Assembly (NCBI GenBank): GCA_030145035.1
Contig: JAQYWL010000469.1
Coordinates: forward strand, 1-7,092
Direction: 5' to 3'
DNA from: Desulfobacteria bacterium
GTDB taxonomy: Bacteria > Desulfobacterota > Desulfobacteria > Desulfobacterales > C00003060
DNA: 7,092 nucleotides
In this document: positions 5,544 to 7,092 of the stretch, piece after piece
Layout of the letters: every line of letters starts with the position of its first letter
Numbering within the stretch: the first letter of the stretch is position 1
The notes under the pieces: generated by a model
Seen by the model: only the letters and a program-made list of their open reading frames with translations
The model's database searches: none
Told to the model about the DNA's origin: nothing
Program-made: the position numbers and the translations under genes

Positions 5544-6803
5544 TTAGAAGAAATATGAGGCTCTTAGATAGCCTTCAGTTCCCGGTGCTTCGAAATAATC
5601 AGTCCCCGGGACAGGTATCCCGCCGAATTCCGTACCCCTGTCACCGTATGGCAGGTTTACCCCGCCGGTTATGAGAATGTTCTCCTTCCAATCATAGTCG
5701 GCCCGCACCTGGAAAAATAAGCTCTCATCATTGAGGTTCCAGATCATACTGGGAAACAGGTTAAACAGGGGTGTTAGTTCGATCTGCATACCAGCAGCAA
5801 GAAAATCGCGGCCAAGGGTAAACAGTTCACCGCGGGAAATGCGTTCCTGCAACGCCGTACTTGGCGTCGTGTAGTCCTTGTCAGCCTCTCCCACGCCATT
5901 GCGGAAGTACTCAATATATCCATAGACGTTATGACCAAACCATGTCCAGGAACGGTCAAGATTGGTCACGAGCGACGTGGCGTGGCCGCCGTCACTCAGT
6001 TCCGTTACACTGACGTCAATCCGCCATATGGCGCCATGCCAGTCCTTGGCCAGGCCGATCCCGAGCAAGGGCTCGTCAAAGTGGCAGGCAGCCAGGAGAT
6101 CATAGTCTATGCCGGCTTTCATGCCATGGTATTTGAAGGCGAAGGAACTCTGGTCGGTTTCCACACCATGTGAGATCGGATCGCGTCTTGGTAAGATAAT
6201 GGCCTGTAGGTCATCACCGCTGTCAAACAACCACTGACCGTAGAGCATGTCGTCTCCGGTCTTGTAGTCCTTGTCCACGGCTGTCGGGGAGAAAGGATTA
6301 AAGATGTCCAGGGGGTTGAAGGCGAGCCCGTTCCCCCAGCTCACGGCGTGGCGGCCGGCCCGCACCACCATGCGCTCCCCGCTATAGCCGAGAGAGAGGC
6401 GGTCGAGGCGATGAACGGCAGCATACCTTTCCCTGTCAGTGATCTCATGCGTCAGATCGAATAGTCGCCGATCATCAGAGGGCAGCCCTGTTACGGCTGT
6501 GCAAGGCAACAGGCCGGCAGCGCTCAAGGCCCGCCTAATTTCCAGAGAATCACCACCCAGGGCCAGCAACTCATAGTCTATCTTTGCATCCCAGCGGCCC
6601 CGGCGTTTTTCGGCATTAAGACGAAAATCGATTTCATGGTCTGTGGGGTCATCATCGCCATATACGGCATACAGGTCATCCCTTTCATACATCGCCTGGG
6701 TCAGTTGGTATTTGAGATGGCCCCGGAATTCCCATTCATCGGCATATGCGCAGCAACTGGCAGCACACAATATTATGGCGATGAAACAACGAGACCTTTG
6801 CAA
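5544..6803 (-). CDS. Outer-membrane beta-barrel protein, unclassified (DUF1302/porin-like)
   Basis: Starting from TTG at 6803, the protein has 419 residues. A clear type I signal peptide covers 1-21: a basic start (QRSR), a hydrophobic core (FIAIILCAA), and Ala-Tyr-Ala before DE as a signal peptidase I site. The rest is a pattern of alternating aromatic and polar strands (for example WEFRGHLKYQL, KIDYELLAL, VYGYIEYF, VRADYDW), ending in GYLRASYFF. The terminal phenylalanine is the usual BAM-recognition residue of outer-membrane barrels. A conserved-looking block RAGRHAVSWGNG...NPLDIFNPFSP (148-173) followed by DYKTGDDML (179-187) is one I associate with uncharacterised DUF1302-like barrel proteins in Desulfobacterota. 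That link is from memory. The TTG is preferred because AAAAGGGG precedes it by five bases and it puts the signal peptide at the N-terminus. The ATG at 6902 would add 33 residues and has no ribosome binding site. The substrate is unknown; a porin or assembly role is possible. Confidence 0.8.
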   Translation of the reverse strand: MQRSRCFIAIILCAASCCAYADEWEFRGHLKYQLTQAMYERDDLYAVYGDDDPTDHEIDFRLNAEKRRGRWDAKIDYELLALGGDSLEIRRALSAAGLLPCTAVTGLPSDDRRLFDLTHEITDRERYAAVHRLDRLSLGYSGERMVVRAGRHAVSWGNGLAFNPLDIFNPFSPTAVDKDYKTGDDMLYGQWLFDSGDDLQAIILPRRDPISHGVETDQSSFAFKYHGMKAGIDYDLLAACHFDEPLLGIGLAKDWHGAIWRIDVSVTELSDGGHATSLVTNLDRSWTWFGHNVYGYIEYFRNGVGEADKDYTTPSTALQERISRGELFTLGRDFLAAGMQIELTPLFNLFPSMIWNLNDESLFFQVRADYDWKENILITGGVNLPYGDRGTEFGGIPVPGTDYFEAPGTEGYLRASYFF

Positions 6804-6808
6804 GAGAT

Positions 6809-6816
6809 CCCCTTTT
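6809..6816 (-). promoter_or_regulatory. Ribosome binding site deciding the TTG start of the barrel gene
   Basis: On the minus strand AAAAGGGG is followed by five bases and then TTG (6803-6801). The in-frame ATGs at 6902 and 6887 have no such site. Confidence 0.6.
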
Positions 6817-6942
6817 GCCGAAAATGCTGTTAATTCACAGGCTTGCGGACTGGCTATTAATAAAGTTTGCCAGCCTACGCGGAGCATTTTATCATAATCC
6901 AAGATTTTGCTAATTAGTGTCCATCCAGAAATGCCCCAAATT
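6817..6942. other. Leader region of the barrel gene
   Basis: This AT-rich stretch should hold the promoter of the minus-strand barrel gene. Minus-strand TATGAT (near 6896-6891) is a possible -10 box, but the nearest -35-like word, TGGACA, is 21 bases away, too far for a normal sigma-70 site. An imperfect dyad CTGGC...GCCAG (6850-6873) lies in the leader. Confidence 0.25.
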
Positions 6943-6965
6943 CCCTCCCCTTTTACGGGGGAGGG
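6943..6965. repeat. GC-rich hairpin
   Basis: CCCTCCCC (6943-6950) pairs perfectly with GGGGAGGG (6958-6965) around a seven-base loop. There is no T tract, so a terminator is doubtful. It sits directly beside the next inverted repeat, and both look like parts of one dispersed intergenic element. Confidence 0.65.
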
Positions 6966-6969
6966 CCTT

Positions 6970-7008
6970 CCCTGTTAAATAGGGTTCCCTTCGGGAAATT
7001 TAACAGGG
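6970..7008. repeat. Nested inverted repeat
   Basis: CCCTGTTAAAT (6970-6980) is the exact reverse complement of 6998-7008. Between the arms lies an inner stem, TTCCC-TTC-GGGAA (6985-6997), that stacks on the outer one except for a four-base bulge. With a one-base bulge the outer stem extends to CCTT (6966-6969) against AAGG (7011-7014). The C- and G-rich runs that follow (7015-7078) look like further degenerate parts of the same element. Confidence 0.75.
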
Positions 7009-7092
7009 TGAAGGTGGGGGTGAAAAAGATAAGGAATTCCAATGAGTTGTAAATACATTCCCCCTCCCCCCAACCCCAATACTGTTGAATCA

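Overview
The window reads as a chromosomal segment of a Gram-negative (diderm) bacterium. The evidence is a KDO cytidylyltransferase (KdsB, lipopolysaccharide inner core), a phosphoglucosamine mutase (GlmM, UDP-GlcNAc supply) and an outer-membrane beta-barrel protein with a signal peptide and a C-terminal aromatic residue. Moderate GC, intergenic regions rich in palindromic repeats, and the look of the GlmM and barrel proteins remind me of Desulfobacterota-like or related environmental genomes. That placement is an inference from memory.

Layout: (1) positions 2-202, + strand, the tail of a large ATP-binding protein with a PD-(D/E)XK-like C-terminal domain. (2) 203-894, almost 700 bases with no intact gene, holding an apparent minus-strand remnant of a metallophosphoesterase. 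(3) 895-1092, + strand, a small antitoxin-like helical protein with no toxin beside it and a tail made from a 17-bp tandem repeat. (4) 1093-1748, a repeat-dense spacer with a long perfect inverted repeat and two copies of a larger module, running almost up to the glmM ribosome binding site. (5) 1749-3098, + strand, glmM. (6) 3099-3528, a spacer with an 83-bp REPIN-like inverted-repeat element. (7) 3529-4488, + strand, a long, unusual NagB-type sugar-phosphate isomerase/deaminase homologue. (8) 4483-5229, - strand, kdsB, converging on the previous gene so that the two stop codons overlap in TCATGA. (9) 5230-5543, a spacer without a gene. (10) 5544-6803, - strand, an outer-membrane beta-barrel protein probably starting at TTG. 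(11) 6804-7092, a spacer with strong hairpin repeats.

The central genes belong to envelope sugar metabolism. GlmM makes glucosamine-1-phosphate for UDP-GlcNAc (peptidoglycan and lipid A), the NagB-like protein probably acts on a related hexose or hexosamine phosphate, KdsB activates KDO for lipopolysaccharide, and the barrel protein sits in the membrane that lipopolysaccharide builds. They are not one tight operon, because two are on each strand and repeats separate them. I see no tRNA, rRNA, CRISPR array or complete insertion sequence. I found no clear new multi-gene system. The points most worth following are the NagB-like protein with a changed active-site loop next to glmM, and the several families of palindromic repeats, one of which may have entered the kdsB coding sequence.
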